A DNA stretch of 64,000 nt from Gracilariopsis chorda (lineage: Eukaryota; Rhodophyta; Florideophyceae; Gracilariales; Gracilariaceae), in contig NBIV01000141.1 in NCBI GenBank assembly GCA_003194525.1, forward strand, positions 1 to 64,000, in the 5' to 3' direction. The stretch's first letter is position 1, and the number at the start of each line of letters is the position of its first letter. This document shows, piece by piece, positions 19,559 through 30,092 of this stretch. A program made the position numbers and the translations under genes. The notes beneath the pieces are model-generated. The model made no database searches and was not told the origin of the DNA. It was given only the letters and a program-made list of their open reading frames with translations.

Positions 19559-20824
19559 ATGGAGTCTCCACTCTCGCCCTGTTCTGCTCACTCTACGCCT
19601 GAGCCCGAACCCTCTCAATCTGACCTTCAACCCACTGCTCCACCGTCCGAACCTGCATCTTCTCCAAACGCTCCCATTTCTGTTGCACCCAACACGGAAT
19701 TAGGCTCGCTAGATCTCAAGCCCTGCTCGGTGGAGGAATTCTTCGACATAGACACTTCAGTGTATGGAAGATACGAATACGTGGAAGGTATACTCGTGGC
19801 ACTACCAATTTCAGAAGAGCCCCACGATAACATTGCCAGGTACCTGCAAAACCATGGCATCGCTCGATATGTCAGAGGCCAGACTGAGTATCCATCTGCA
19901 TCACAAGAAGGTATTTCTATCCTGCGTTCGCCATCCAGTCCAGGAGACCATACGTCGACAAGAACCATACGCAGGCCCGATGTTATCGCAGCGCCCCCCG
20001 TGTCCCCGCCACGAAGAAATGGGCTTTCCCCGAAATCGCGCAGAATCTCGCATCCAATTCCTGACCAAGTCGAAGCTATCGTAGAAATTACCAGCCATAA
20101 CCAAAAAACCGACACGGACGTCAAACCGCGCGAATACGAGAGAGCAGGAGTGAAGCAGCTTATCGCGGTTGTCAGAGATGTTAACTGCAAAGATGAAAGC
20201 AAAAGAGACCAGCGTATTGAAATTCGCCACAAGGATCCAGCAACAAATTCTTGGGCTCCTAAACAAGTATTTCGCGGCGATACCCCAGCAAACATGGGTC
20301 CATTCGGAACTCACAAACCGTCGACCATATTCAATAACCCAAACGCATTGAGTCCTCTAGATAAGCAATCTGAGGAAATGAGGGAACGTGAAAGGGAGGC
20401 GAAAGAAGCGAGGAAACGAGAGAACGAACGTAAGAAGGAGGTGAAAGAAGCGAGGAAACGAGAGAACGAACGTGAGAAGGAGGTGAAAGAAGCGAGGAAA
20501 CGAGAGAACGAACGTGAGAAGGAGGCGAAAGAAGCGAGGCAACGAGAGAAAGAACGTGAGGAGGCGAGAGAAGCGAGGCAACGAGAGAAACAACGTGAGG
20601 AGGCGAGAGAAGCGAGGCAACGAGAGAAACAACTTAAGAAGGAGGCGAAAGAACTTCGAGACAAACTGGATGCGGTTCAGCGCAAGAAGAGGCGTTACAA
20701 AAAGTTAGTCAAAGAAAATGTCCCTGACGAAGTAACGAGCATATCTAGTGGAAGTCCGAAAAGTAGTAAGACCACTAGTGCAGATACGAAAAGAACTAGA
20801 CGTTGTCATAGTCAAAACGACTAG
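19559..20824 (+). CDS. Uma2-like (DUF820) PD-(D/E)XK nuclease with coiled-coil repeats
   Basis: A 421-residue protein with an intact frame and clear ATG. Residues 1-50 are a proline/serine-rich leader. Residues 57-225 match the Uma2/DUF820 fold: RYEYVEGILVALP at the start, then the catalytic series Asp141 (RRPDVIA), Glu176 (AIVEITS) and Lys189 (DVKPREYERAGVKQ), including the YERAGV signature. All expected catalytic positions are filled. Residues about 287-375 are a highly charged coiled coil built from repeats of 13-14 residues. The last ten residues are encoded inside an 84-bp repeat that recurs at 21,037. Uma2 proteins abound in cyanobacteria and other bacteria but are rare in eukaryotes, so transfer from bacteria or organelle ancestors is likely. 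The role is unknown; a nuclease of mobile or defence origin is possible. Confidence 0.75.
   Translation: MESPLSPCSAHSTPEPEPSQSDLQPTAPPSEPASSPNAPISVAPNTELGSLDLKPCSVEEFFDIDTSVYGRYEYVEGILVALPISEEPHDNIARYLQNHGIARYVRGQTEYPSASQEGISILRSPSSPGDHTSTRTIRRPDVIAAPPVSPPRRNGLSPKSRRISHPIPDQVEAIVEITSHNQKTDTDVKPREYERAGVKQLIAVVRDVNCKDESKRDQRIEIRHKDPATNSWAPKQVFRGDTPANMGPFGTHKPSTIFNNPNALSPLDKQSEEMREREREAKEARKRENERKKEVKEARKRENEREKEVKEARKRENEREKEAKEARQREKEREEAREARQREKQREEAREARQREKQLKKEAKELRDKLDAVQRKKRRYKKLVKENVPDEVTSISSGSPKSSKTTSADTKRTRRCHSQND
20395..20650 (+). repeat. In-frame tandem repeat, about 42/39-bp units
   Basis: Six to seven units coding for E-(A/V)-K-E-A-R-K-R-E-N-E-R plus one or two residues. The first four are 42 bp and later ones 39 bp. 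The units change by single residues (N to K, K to Q) but keep the charge pattern. The array is in frame with the Uma2-like gene and forms its coiled coil. Confidence 0.9.
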
Positions 20825-21121
20825 GCCACATGTCCGGTGTGAACTGATGATAGTCGCAGCTGTTACACGTATATCAGCCACCACAGTGCTCCTCACCCGC
20901 GGTAGTGCTCCTGGACTACGAGGGTGGAGTGTGAAGAATGGTGGGAATAGTAAGCATCGTGTGCAAGTGCAGTGGCAGCTGGACTGGAGGGAATCGAACC
21001 CTGTAACCCTTACCCCAGGAATATCTGGGCCCATAACCTGTCATAGTCAAAACGACTAGGCCACATGTCCGGTGTGAACTGATGATAGTCGCAGCTGGTA
21101 CACGTATATCAGCCACCACAG
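20802..21121 (-). repeat. 84-bp direct repeat pair around a tRNA-like unit
   Basis: About 84 bp at 20,802-20,887 recur at 21,037-21,121 with only one or two differences (GCCACATGTCCGG, CTGATGATAGTCGCAGCTG, CACGTATATCAGCCACCAC in both). On the minus strand each copy comprises about 50 bp of 5' flank and the first part of a tRNA-like sequence. Only the copy at 21,037 continues into a full-length tRNA-like unit. Confidence 0.8.
20981..21070 (-). ncRNA. tRNA-like or tRNA-derived sequence with RNA polymerase III boxes
   Basis: A stretch of about 90 bases read on the minus strand contains a box A match (TGGCCTAGTCG) 8 bases from the 5' end and a perfect box B (GGTTCGATTCC). The T arm has a 7-base loop and 4 of 5 pairs. 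The acceptor ends (GGACATG and CAGTCC) pair only partly. The region between could hold an anticodon arm with an intron (CAGG and CCTG bracket 17 bases), but I cannot fix an anticodon. It is therefore either an intron-containing tRNA gene with an unusual acceptor or, more likely, a tRNA-derived SINE-like unit. The first part is duplicated at 20,802-20,887. Confidence 0.4.
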
Positions 21122-21160
21122 ACGTCACGACTGAATAAAGCGATACAAAAGAGAGTTTGT

Positions 21161-21740
21161 GTGATGAAATGTGATAGAAAGAAGAAACCGAGAGCTAGCA
21201 GCATGGGCTGCTGCACTAGCATTCGCGACTGTTGGTCGATCGTACGCTTCTGTTTCCATCTATCGTACGCGCATGCCGCCTTGCACCGTATCGCTGTGCG
21301 TGCCTACCCATCTTTGAAGCGGAGGACCTCCCGGTTGACCCCCTGCGCGAGCTTCAACGAATATGTAGGCGTACGTTCTAGCACTGTACTCCACGTTTTT
21401 GGCACTTATTTGGCTGGGAAGATGATATGCATCAGTTTGGCTGCCGCAGTTTTGAAACAAGCACAAAGTACAATATGTTTGGATACTTGTGCCGGCGAAT
21501 GGCTGTTTCGTGCCGCTGTCTCCAAGCATTCAAATGCTCAGATCGAGCTTCTCACAATTCGAACGGCCACTAACGCTCCCCAAGCCGTGCACCACCTTCG
21601 TGACCTCATTTCCGAACTGCCTTCACTTCCAAATGCCCCTATGCCTCGCTTGCTTATTTTCGACTCCCCAGCCCCGGTTCTATCACCTGTCTGAGGTCTC
21701 AAGGGTCGGAATGGATGGAGTGGCCAGGATGAGGGGGCAA
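21161..21740 (+). pseudogene. RAD51/RecA-like ATPase fragment, probably broken
   Basis: A 177-codon frame (21,161-21,694) with an order of motifs typical of RAD51 paralogues. It has a segment like the start of the core (ASFNEYVGVRSSTVLHVFG), a Walker A-like loop GTYLAGKM with Met in place of the usual Thr/Ser, then ICLDTCAGEW and a Walker B strand RLLIFDSPAPVLSP. The frame ends right after Walker B. A neighbouring frame continues with plausible helix sequence (EVSRVGMDGVARMRGQMMR), so one frameshift or a missed splice is likely. The N-terminal domain is poorly preserved. Family assignment rests on motif order only. Confidence 0.4.
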
Positions 21741-21799
21741 ATGATGAGGGTGATTGCTCTCTTGTATGTCTGTGGTGGTGAGAAGTGACGAGTGCGACT

Positions 21800-23352
21800 G
21801 TAATTTATTTGTTGGAAATGATGATCGGGACGTTAAAACGAACACATTGCAATTGCCAACGGGGCTTGCGTCGATAATAATAATATATTATGTTCGTAGG
21901 GATGCTCTGTTACTTTGCAAGTGTATTGTTGACGCAATGCGCCGTTTTGCGGGCTCCTTGTAAGCTCCTTTTGTTCCCAATGCATGGTCGCAGCTGGCTG
22001 GTTAGATTGCTAGCAGTTATCCCTATAACCCTTGGTAGGTCTACAGGAGTACAGCCATCTAAAATTACCAACCTTACGCGTTAAATACCGCAAGGAGAAA
22101 AATAGGATGATTGGACGATATTGAATGTAATCCTTTTGTGAGGTGTGACACGGACAATCTTGATAAGCTTCTTCGCTTATGGGGTGTTGGGAAGTTGATG
22201 GTGGGAATGAGACTTGGGGATAGACTTTGTTCATGGGATTGTGCGGGCAAGTTAGGAAAGGATTCTGTGAAAGTCAGTGTGGGAAAATCGCAGGTGTGTG
22301 TGTGGACGCTTTTGACATGTTGGTAGTATGAGCCGTGCTTGGGCGGGTGACAGGTGGAGAGAGCGGGGAAATGAATGGACGGTTATTGGAAGGCGGATGG
22401 CGAGGGGGCGTACAAGTATGTAGACGGTGCTTGTATGGGAATTGTTTGTAAGCCGTGCGGAATGGTTAAATTCAATCGAAGTATGGCGCATATGCTGCCT
22501 TTGGGTGGAGTATGTAGAAAGGAGGGCCCTTGGATCGGGTTGGAATGACAAGTTGAAGAGGGAGAGCTGGATGTTTGTAGGTGGAAAGGTTTGATACGAA
22601 GCTGAGAATACACGGCAGTCGATGATGCGTGTACGTTGGGTGACGAGGAGATGGACGTCAATTGTCAACAAAGATTACACGAAGGCTGGCAACTGCTGTG
22701 CATGAAGGCGGATTACGTACTTTTAGTCGTGAAGGGAGCTGACATGGAGTGGGCATATTTGAGGGTGCGACGGATGACGGCCACGCGGAGCTGATCGAGT
22801 AGCAAAGAGAGGTTAATGATATCCTTTATTAAATTCACAACCTCCCTAATTCTTAAGGTTCACTGTACGCAACTGGCACTGCGCAACTCGGCGTAGCAAT
22901 TCAAGCGCTGACCGAGCCGTGGCCGGAAAGAGTATCATCGATATCATTCGGGCTGGGTTTCTGGCACATGTGTGGATACCCGCGATTCGATTCCCCCCAA
23001 GAAGCTAATCTGCGAAACTGTAGCAACAGAAGTCTAGTAACTTCACTACTGCCTACGAATGAATTGTGACATGGAGATGGAGGGCTGACAGCCTTGCGGA
23101 AGCTGCTCACCGGAAGGTTTTCTGAATCCAGCCATGTTCCCTTGTTATACGTGGTAACTTTCTCTGCTGCTTGCGTTGTTGCACATCTGCCCGTGCCGCG
23201 CACGTGCCATACTGTATGCCTTCGCACTGCTCTTAAGACCGCTTTTCTCGCTTGTTGACACTCTCCGCCCCTTCCCGAAGCACCATCCATCACCATCCTC
23301 AGCGTCTCCGTCCGAAGTTCCTCCCCTCCTTCCCTCTTCCCCATACTCCCCG
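21800..23352. other. Intergenic region upstream of the glycosyltransferase
   Basis: About 1.5 kb. Several frames of 60-140 codons exist on both strands, but none begins with convincing coding sequence or shows a motif. The stretch 23,176-23,352 is open in frame with the glycosyltransferase but has no ATG. I see no repeats. Confidence 0.4.
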
Positions 23353-26300
23353 ATGGAGCTCCCCTTCGCCGACGCCGATGTCCGTCTTGCAAACGCCATC
23401 CGTCTAATGCTGGCCCGCCTTCTACGCGCCGTACGCGCAAACCTTAAGACTGCCATAGCAGCCCTTCGTCGTCGTCGTCGAGACAAGTCCTTCCCCGAGA
23501 ATCTCGCTTCAATCCCCTTCCTATCAAAGCTTCTCTTTTTACTTCCCCTCCTCTTCGTTCCCCTTTTATTTTCCCTTCTCGTAGCTTCATCCGGCCCCTC
23601 AGCCACTTCGAATGATGTTCTCTCATCTCTTCTAACGGTTACTTCACGAATGTCCGCGCCGCAGCTACCTCCTCATTTCGTTCCCGCGCCCCGCGCAACC
23701 GCGCAGACAACCGCCGGAATCCCGCCCTACAGATCCACACAAGACCCCGTGATTCGCGTCTTTCTTGTGTGCGACTCTCAGAAATGCTGCCGTTCGCAAC
23801 CGTTGCACGCATTGAGCGCCATCTTCTCCCAAAGTCTGTTGCCGTCCTCCGTCGCCGTTCTCCACGCTTGCGACGACCCTGACAGTCTGATGGCGTTCGA
23901 ATCTGCCGCCAGAAACGTCTTGGAACATCAGGTCTCGCGCTCCAAGTTTCGCGATTATGTCACTTCTCACCCATCATACCTTCGCTTCCACACGTGCAAT
24001 CCCGATGCAAACGCTACGCGTTCGTCTCAGACCGTGGATATAGATCTCTGTTTAATGCAGGAACTTACCGTTCGTGCTCCCGAGAAGCACAACACCTACG
24101 ACATCGTTCTGCCAGCCTCGGCTGTCATGGAGCCAACCGCCCTTGAAAAGATGTGGCTATACCTCTTCCTACGCCCCTACGTCAAAGCCGTCCGTCCGCT
24201 CCCCTACAACGAACCGTCCCTGCGCGAAGCCGCCTTGCACACTGATCCCATGCGCGTTAACGCATCCTACCCTTCCCTGTCTCCTACAGAGGATCAGCCT
24301 ATCTCCCCTTTACCTCTCATGTTCCACGCCGCTCTTTACGCCAAGATTCGCAAGGAATACGGCGCACTTACGGAAGAGTCCACCAATAAGGACTATTATT
24401 TCCCACTTGTGCATTTACTCGCTCACGGCCGGATTTACCGTGAGCCTTTGTACACAACCGTCGCCGAACACTCCGACACGACGGCGCGCACCGCTTTGAG
24501 CGCCCCGTTGCTTACGTTGAAGTCAACGATGTTTGCCAAGGATGATTTGCCACCTCACATGTGGAGCGAGCATGCTTACTACAGGTGGTCTGCCCGTCAG
24601 GAGGAAAGTGAGATGTATGAGAACTCTCTCGAGTCCGTGGCACAACGAAACGCTTTTGACTTCTGGGGCATGCCCTTCAGAAAGGTCCGCAGCCATTCCG
24701 ACAAACCGCGTGTCATGTTTATCATGCCTTGGATGCAGATGGGTGGTTCCGAGAAGTGTATGTTGGACGTTGCCAATAAGTTCATCGACATGGATTGGCC
24801 CATCACCTTTGTGTTCACCATGCCATTCTGGCACGAAGATAATATGGGCCAGATGGCTTTGAAACACGAATGGATCAACAAGGCCTACGCTGTCAGCTCA
24901 GATGTGTTTGACATTGTTGGCTTGGCTCCCAATCACAAGTTCTCTAAGGTTCTCCGTTATATCATCGAATCCCGCGCTCCCGACTATGTGCTTACGGGTA
25001 ATTCTCGAGTTGTTTATGAACATGCAAAGTTCATTAAGGCGCTTTCTCCGAATACTGTCATTGCTGACTATAACCATATGGTTCACATGGACTGGGAAGT
25101 TATGCCAAACAAGGGTGGTGGTATGCCCCGTTATGGTGCCACATTCACGGAGCACTTTGACTTGCACCTGACTGCTTCGGACAATGTTACAAAGTCTATC
25201 AAGTCGTGGATCGACCCAGATATCATTCGTGAGAACCCCGAAAAGGTGAAGACCTGTTACATTGGCACGGACCCCTCCCAGTTGTACAGCGAAGACGCCA
25301 AAGCTGTTGTTCGCGCACAGATGAGGCACGACCTCGACATTCCACAAGATGCCATTGTTGTGTTGTTTGCAGGGCGATTCGTGCAGGATAAGGGTATCGA
25401 CGTCATGGGCGACGTTGTTAGCCGTGTGGCTGATGATCCCTCCATGGCGAAGCGCCTTGCATTTGTCTTTGTCGGTTCTGGTGAGCTGAAAGATATGCTC
25501 GAGGCTACTCGAACTCAACTACAGGGCAAGGATCCATTGATGATTGTTCAACCTCCTGCTGTTGGCATTGCTCAGCTAAGAGATTATTATGCTATGGCTG
25601 ACATTTTTTTGCTGCCCTCGAACAATGAGGGTATTGCGCTTGTATTGTATGAAGCTATGGCCGCAGGATTGCTCGTCATGAGTACTGATGTTGGTGGACA
25701 AAAGGAACTCATTCGATCAAACACAGGCGTTTTGCTTCCGAACCTAAGCAACCCCGGCGCACTTGCTTCGTTTATTGTACAGCAGCTCAAGGCCGTTACC
25801 AAATTCAGCTCTATGTTTAAGGACATGCAGGTTAGTGGTACACAAGAGGTGCGAACTAGATTCACTACCGAACGGTTCTGTGACTGTGTGATTGACAACA
25901 TGATTCGCGCGAAGAAGCAACTTGAGCGTGGACCTCAGCGAAAGCGTAACGATAAGGCGATTGAGGACATGCGTGGCGAAGTGGCTGAAATCATGCGTGG
26001 AGAAAGGATACATGGCGCATGGAACCGCGATCAAGTTGATCGCAGGATCGAGAATGAAGTCACAATTGCTATTAAGACATATGTGTGCGATCCCAGCATT
26101 GTTCGGCAAGTGCTCGGATTGGTGCGCTCCATTCGAGTCAACTATCCCAGGGTTCGGATCTTCCTTGCAAACGACGGACCCACCTCGCTTCGCAACGCTG
26201 CTTTGATCAAGAACGACGAATACACCGAAGAAGTCACTCTTCCAGCGGATTCCGGCATCTCTATTGGTCGCAATATTATGGTGAACATGACCACTACGCG

Positions 26301-26889
26301 CTATTTTGTTCTGCTTGATGATGACCACGTGTTTGATGAAGACACTGACTTAGGCATCGCAGCCGAAGGTATTGGAAAGGGTGATTTCGATATCGTCGGC
26401 ATCCGTGTGCGAAATCTTCCCGGTATTGAAGAACTTGAACGTATATCTATCAATATTCCGCGATATGTGGCAAAGGTGAGCAAGTTCGAAAACCGCGAAG
26501 TGACGCTTTGTGTCTGGAACGAGAACAACGGTCCGGGTGTTCAGAAGATGCGTGTACCAATTCGTGTGGATGTGTTGCACAACGCCCTAATTGCCAAGGT
26601 AGACGTGTTGAGAGCTCACCCCTGGAGAAATGAGCTGAAAGTCAATGAGCATATGTCATTCTTCTTGGATGCGAGAAAAGCTGGTGTGAAGGTTGGGTAT
26701 CTTCCGTCTGTATTTGTGCACCACAGAGCACGGAGATATTCGGAATGTTACAAGGCTGTACGTTTTCGTGAGGAAAGCTATGAGAAGCTATTGGACTATA
26801 AGGACTCTTACTTGTGGGATGTGCCATGTGGTGACAAATTCCCGGAATCTGTTCGCCAGCATCTGAATGCTACAGGTGCGCTTGCATAG
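23353..26889 (+). CDS. Two-domain glycosyltransferase (GT4-like plus GT2/GT12-like), Golgi type II membrane protein
   Basis: A 1,178-residue protein from the first ATG of the frame. Residues 1-55 are a short cytoplasmic basic segment. Residues about 60-80 are a leucine-rich membrane anchor (LLFLLPLLFVPLLFSLLVA), giving a type II topology typical of Golgi enzymes. A stem and an unassigned domain precede a GT4-type domain at about 450-860. That domain starts with MPWMQMGGSEKCMLD and carries the family's E-x7-E pair (NEGIALVLYEAMAAG, near residue 758). A second domain at about 900-1,170 looks like GT2/GT12 (beta-1,4-GalNAc-transferase type), with a DXD-like site LLDDDHVF near residue 988 and WNENNGPG further on. 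The fusion suggests polymerisation or alternating sugar addition on cell-wall or secreted polysaccharide. Donor and acceptor are not readable. The frame is intact without an intron. Confidence 0.85.
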   Translation: MELPFADADVRLANAIRLMLARLLRAVRANLKTAIAALRRRRRDKSFPENLASIPFLSKLLFLLPLLFVPLLFSLLVASSGPSATSNDVLSSLLTVTSRMSAPQLPPHFVPAPRATAQTTAGIPPYRSTQDPVIRVFLVCDSQKCCRSQPLHALSAIFSQSLLPSSVAVLHACDDPDSLMAFESAARNVLEHQVSRSKFRDYVTSHPSYLRFHTCNPDANATRSSQTVDIDLCLMQELTVRAPEKHNTYDIVLPASAVMEPTALEKMWLYLFLRPYVKAVRPLPYNEPSLREAALHTDPMRVNASYPSLSPTEDQPISPLPLMFHAALYAKIRKEYGALTEESTNKDYYFPLVHLLAHGRIYREPLYTTVAEHSDTTARTALSAPLLTLKSTMFAKDDLPPHMWSEHAYYRWSARQEESEMYENSLESVAQRNAFDFWGMPFRKVRSHSDKPRVMFIMPWMQMGGSEKCMLDVANKFIDMDWPITFVFTMPFWHEDNMGQMALKHEWINKAYAVSSDVFDIVGLAPNHKFSKVLRYIIESRAPDYVLTGNSRVVYEHAKFIKALSPNTVIADYNHMVHMDWEVMPNKGGGMPRYGATFTEHFDLHLTASDNVTKSIKSWIDPDIIRENPEKVKTCYIGTDPSQLYSEDAKAVVRAQMRHDLDIPQDAIVVLFAGRFVQDKGIDVMGDVVSRVADDPSMAKRLAFVFVGSGELKDMLEATRTQLQGKDPLMIVQPPAVGIAQLRDYYAMADIFLLPSNNEGIALVLYEAMAAGLLVMSTDVGGQKELIRSNTGVLLPNLSNPGALASFIVQQLKAVTKFSSMFKDMQVSGTQEVRTRFTTERFCDCVIDNMIRAKKQLERGPQRKRNDKAIEDMRGEVAEIMRGERIHGAWNRDQVDRRIENEVTIAIKTYVCDPSIVRQVLGLVRSIRVNYPRVRIFLANDGPTSLRNAALIKNDEYTEEVTLPADSGISIGRNIMVNMTTTRYFVLLDDDHVFDEDTDLGIAAEGIGKGDFDIVGIRVRNLPGIEELERISINIPRYVAKVSKFENREVTLCVWNENNGPGVQKMRVPIRVDVLHNALIAKVDVLRAHPWRNELKVNEHMSFFLDARKAGVKVGYLPSVFVHHRARRYSECYKAVRFREESYEKLLDYKDSYLWDVPCGDKFPESVRQHLNATGALA

Positions 26890-29800
26890 TATGCCGGCAA
26901 GTCTGACGAGTACTTGTCGAGCCTACTAACCACAGATGGTGACCGAACATTTTGAAGAGTTTCTTTTCCGTTTCATAGTAAGGTTTACATTGTGCCATTG
27001 GTAGTAAGGTTTGACCTCATACCGTGTGGAAGTCCGGAGTCGGTTCTCGCACTATTTTGGGCTGTCGTTTGGTGTCTTCGCTGTTGGTAGTATCCCAAAT
27101 GTATATGTGTGTCTTCCAGTACGGAAGCGGTGGTCGGGAGTTGTTTGTGTAGTTTTTTTTTGTTTATCAGTAGTATTAATGAATGAACAGTTTGACATCG
27201 GCGTTTGTAATAAAAGCGCATAACTTTCCTTCCTAAAAGGGGGCTTTGTCCTACTTTCTAGACCGTGGCACGTGCGACTGTTGCCGTGACAGACGCTGTC
27301 GCACCTGGAGTATGATCGCAGGAAATGTTGAGCCCGGTTTGTAACCTCATATTATGAAGACGGAGTTGGCAACGCGTGTCGTGAAAGGCGTTCATAGGAC
27401 TTGCAGGCATTTTACGTACACACTTACGATATTGGAACGTCAACAAGTTGTCACTTGGGTGAACGCTCAAGTGTCTGCTCCAGAACACTTGCGGTCGCAT
27501 CTAGTGGAGATGAGGAAGATTGCTACGCTGAGAGACAAGCTCGAGACAGGAGATGTGGTGCTCGCGGCCAAAGATGGTTTGGTGTGTGTACAGCCAAGAG
27601 GCGTGAATATGAGGCACGTATGAGAACTTGACGGTTCCATTTCGCCTTGTTCTTATGAGAGTGGACATTCTAACAACAGGAAGGGCAGCACAGCTGTCAG
27701 TGTGGCATGGGAAGCATTAGATTCACGTTGTATTCATTTATGACCTCTTGACAGTGGTGGAGGCAGGCAACTCCCAAGGCATGTGAGAAACAAGCTAAGC
27801 TTCTGCCCCTTTGCGGGCAGATTCCCAGCAGTCTCGTGAGACGGAACGAGCGCAGAAATTCCCGGGTGAGCCCCAGTAGTGAAGCCCCTCTCTAAGTTTA
27901 GAGAGCTTTGCTCTAGCAGTTCTGTACCGTTCACAGCTGTTCTTTGCAGGACGGGCTGTCTCTAGGATGTGCGATTGCTTGCACAGGTACTTGTCGGCGC
28001 CCTTATCTATCTTGCTGGCAGATACGATCAAAATCCGGCGTGCAGTATTCTAAAGGTTCGACCATAATTTCTGCATCAAAGGAAGTTTGAGTTAACCTTA
28101 CTCTTAATTTCTGTCAAGTTTAGTCATCCACGATTGGCGATTTGATTGAGTGAACACGCAGGGACGGCCCTTTGCGGCGTGACACGCCTTATCTGCCAGT
28201 GTGACCACTCGCACGCCTCGCTGTCCCATCTTCTGCACCTATTCAAAACTTATCTTGACTGCCACAGGTACGCCAGCTTTGCGTGTGCAGCGCGTGCTCG
28301 CCGACTGGAGACAATGTTCTCGGGGTTCCATGGTACGCAGCAAATATCAAGCACTTGGTCGACAGCGTTCTGGGATCTCGTCGGTATTTCTGCACCAGCT
28401 CTTTACAGAGGGTGAAGGTTACTGCACGCATCAACTGTCTATTTCTGACACGTTCCACAGACATATCATTCCGGTGAGCTGCACAATCCTTGCAACTTCG
28501 CAACCTCTCAAAAACCGTTCTCAGGCGCACTTCATCATGCTCTGCACATTTGTTGTTCCCATGTTAATGTTGTCAACAACGCGATGTACAGTTACTTCCT
28601 CCAAGCATATTGCTGTCATCTCGAATCAAGTTAGAGCTCACTTGCGATCTTTTCTCGTACGGGTTATTCACAGTATTTTAAACGCCGAGCCTGCAACCTG
28701 CAAGCTCACATCATACGCGTGTATCCCTTTGGTTTTTGCTCAGCCCACAACCTTGAATGAGAAATGGATAGAAACTCGGCATCTTGAGATCTCAAGAGTG
28801 CTGGTATTGTTTTCCTTCGTCTCACAACTAACTTTGCTTCGTTTTCCAAAATCTTCCGTCGTTTTGCACCATTTTCAAAACACTCCGCTTGCATGGCTCA
28901 AACCGTTGCACCAACCAGCGGCCAAAGAACAAGGCAGATGGCAATGGTTTACAGACCTAATACCACACCTTGACGTCTTGTAGATACAGATGCAAAACAG
29001 ATCGTGGGTTACAGGAAGTCCTCGTCAGAAAGTTGGATAGGAGCAAAAACACGTGTTCCAGAGTCACAGAATTCTAACTAACCGCTCATAACCTTATTTG
29101 TCAAACCTTCCCAGGTGATCAAGTGCGTTTGAATTAAGAGACCAAAGACGTAGTAAATCATTGTCAAACTGTGCCAAGCTCACACCATTTAGCAGCTAAC
29201 ACTCTAGGCACTTCTGGGTCAAAGTTGCAGAGGAGAAGAATACGTATAAACGACGCCGATGTACCTTGAACATGACAAAATCTGCCAAAACAACCCTGAC
29301 GGAAGCTCTGTCTTAAGTTGTATATCATGCTCAGCACGCGCTTAAACAGAATATTGGCTCAACATTTACAATTCATGCATGTAAACAATAATTCACTTAA
29401 CATTCATTGGCTCACTCTTCCTTCATGGCAAACAAGAAGACACTATTCCAGCGTTCGCCAACGACACCATTCCGATATCATTCCAAGTTACTTTCCTTCG
29501 TGAAGCTACAAATGCGCTGGATGAGATGCAGACGTCTCTTTCATGCCTCAGTCCTTCTCACTCGCCTAGTTATTCTCCGAATAACATACCGTTAAACTAC
29601 TGCAAACAGCTCGAGTACGGGCAGAAATACGCCGAGCTTTACGTGTCTCATTAAAACTCAATCGACGCACAGAACGTTCAGATGCCAGGTTTCTCAGATG
29701 GCGCACTTCTGCTTCTGTTTCAGGCTCATTCCTACGACGTTTGCGTTCCATCACCATATCTATAACCGAGAAAGTGGTAACATGGCCGTCATGTGTAGTG

Positions 29801-30092
29801 TTGATCTTCACTTTGCCACTCTTCAGAACTGACGCACCACCCTGCCAAAGCCTTATTCTTACTCTCAAATGATTTCATTATCTCTTACAAGTGTTCTTTG
29901 GAAAAATGGTCGCCTTCATTGTCAAACATTCGTACGGAACCTGCGCGTGCTAGCTCGCAGAGCATTGTAGTTCTAGATTCCTGTATTTTGGAAACCGCTC
30001 TGAATATTTCGAAAACAACAGGAAACAGACAAGGCGTCCCGAACAATCCAAGCTATATGAAATGCGTCAATTACCGTCTTTATACGAGAATG
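26890..30092. other. Long region without recognisable genes
   Basis: About 3.2 kb. Frames at 27,354-27,623 (plus), 28,201-28,983 (plus, 260 codons, starting at an ordinary ATG but without any motif) and 29,566-29,868 (minus, 100 codons, basic) are present. None resembles a known family. The base composition is more AT-rich to the right. I see no inverted or direct repeats of note. Confidence 0.4.

Noticed and set aside
20981-21070. A definite functional tRNA gene
   Set aside because: Acceptor ends pair poorly and no anticodon can be fixed, so only a tRNA-like call is made.
22252-22671. 139-codon minus-strand frame upstream of the glycosyltransferase
   Set aside because: Serine/threonine/proline-rich without any pattern. 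It looks like a chance frame in GT-rich DNA.
23176-23352. N-terminal extension of the glycosyltransferase
   Set aside because: It begins at TTG without an ATG, and the ATG at 23,353 already places a proper type II anchor.
28201-28983. 260-codon plus-strand frame in the empty region
   Set aside because: It shows no motif, its composition resembles chance translation, and no neighbour supports it.
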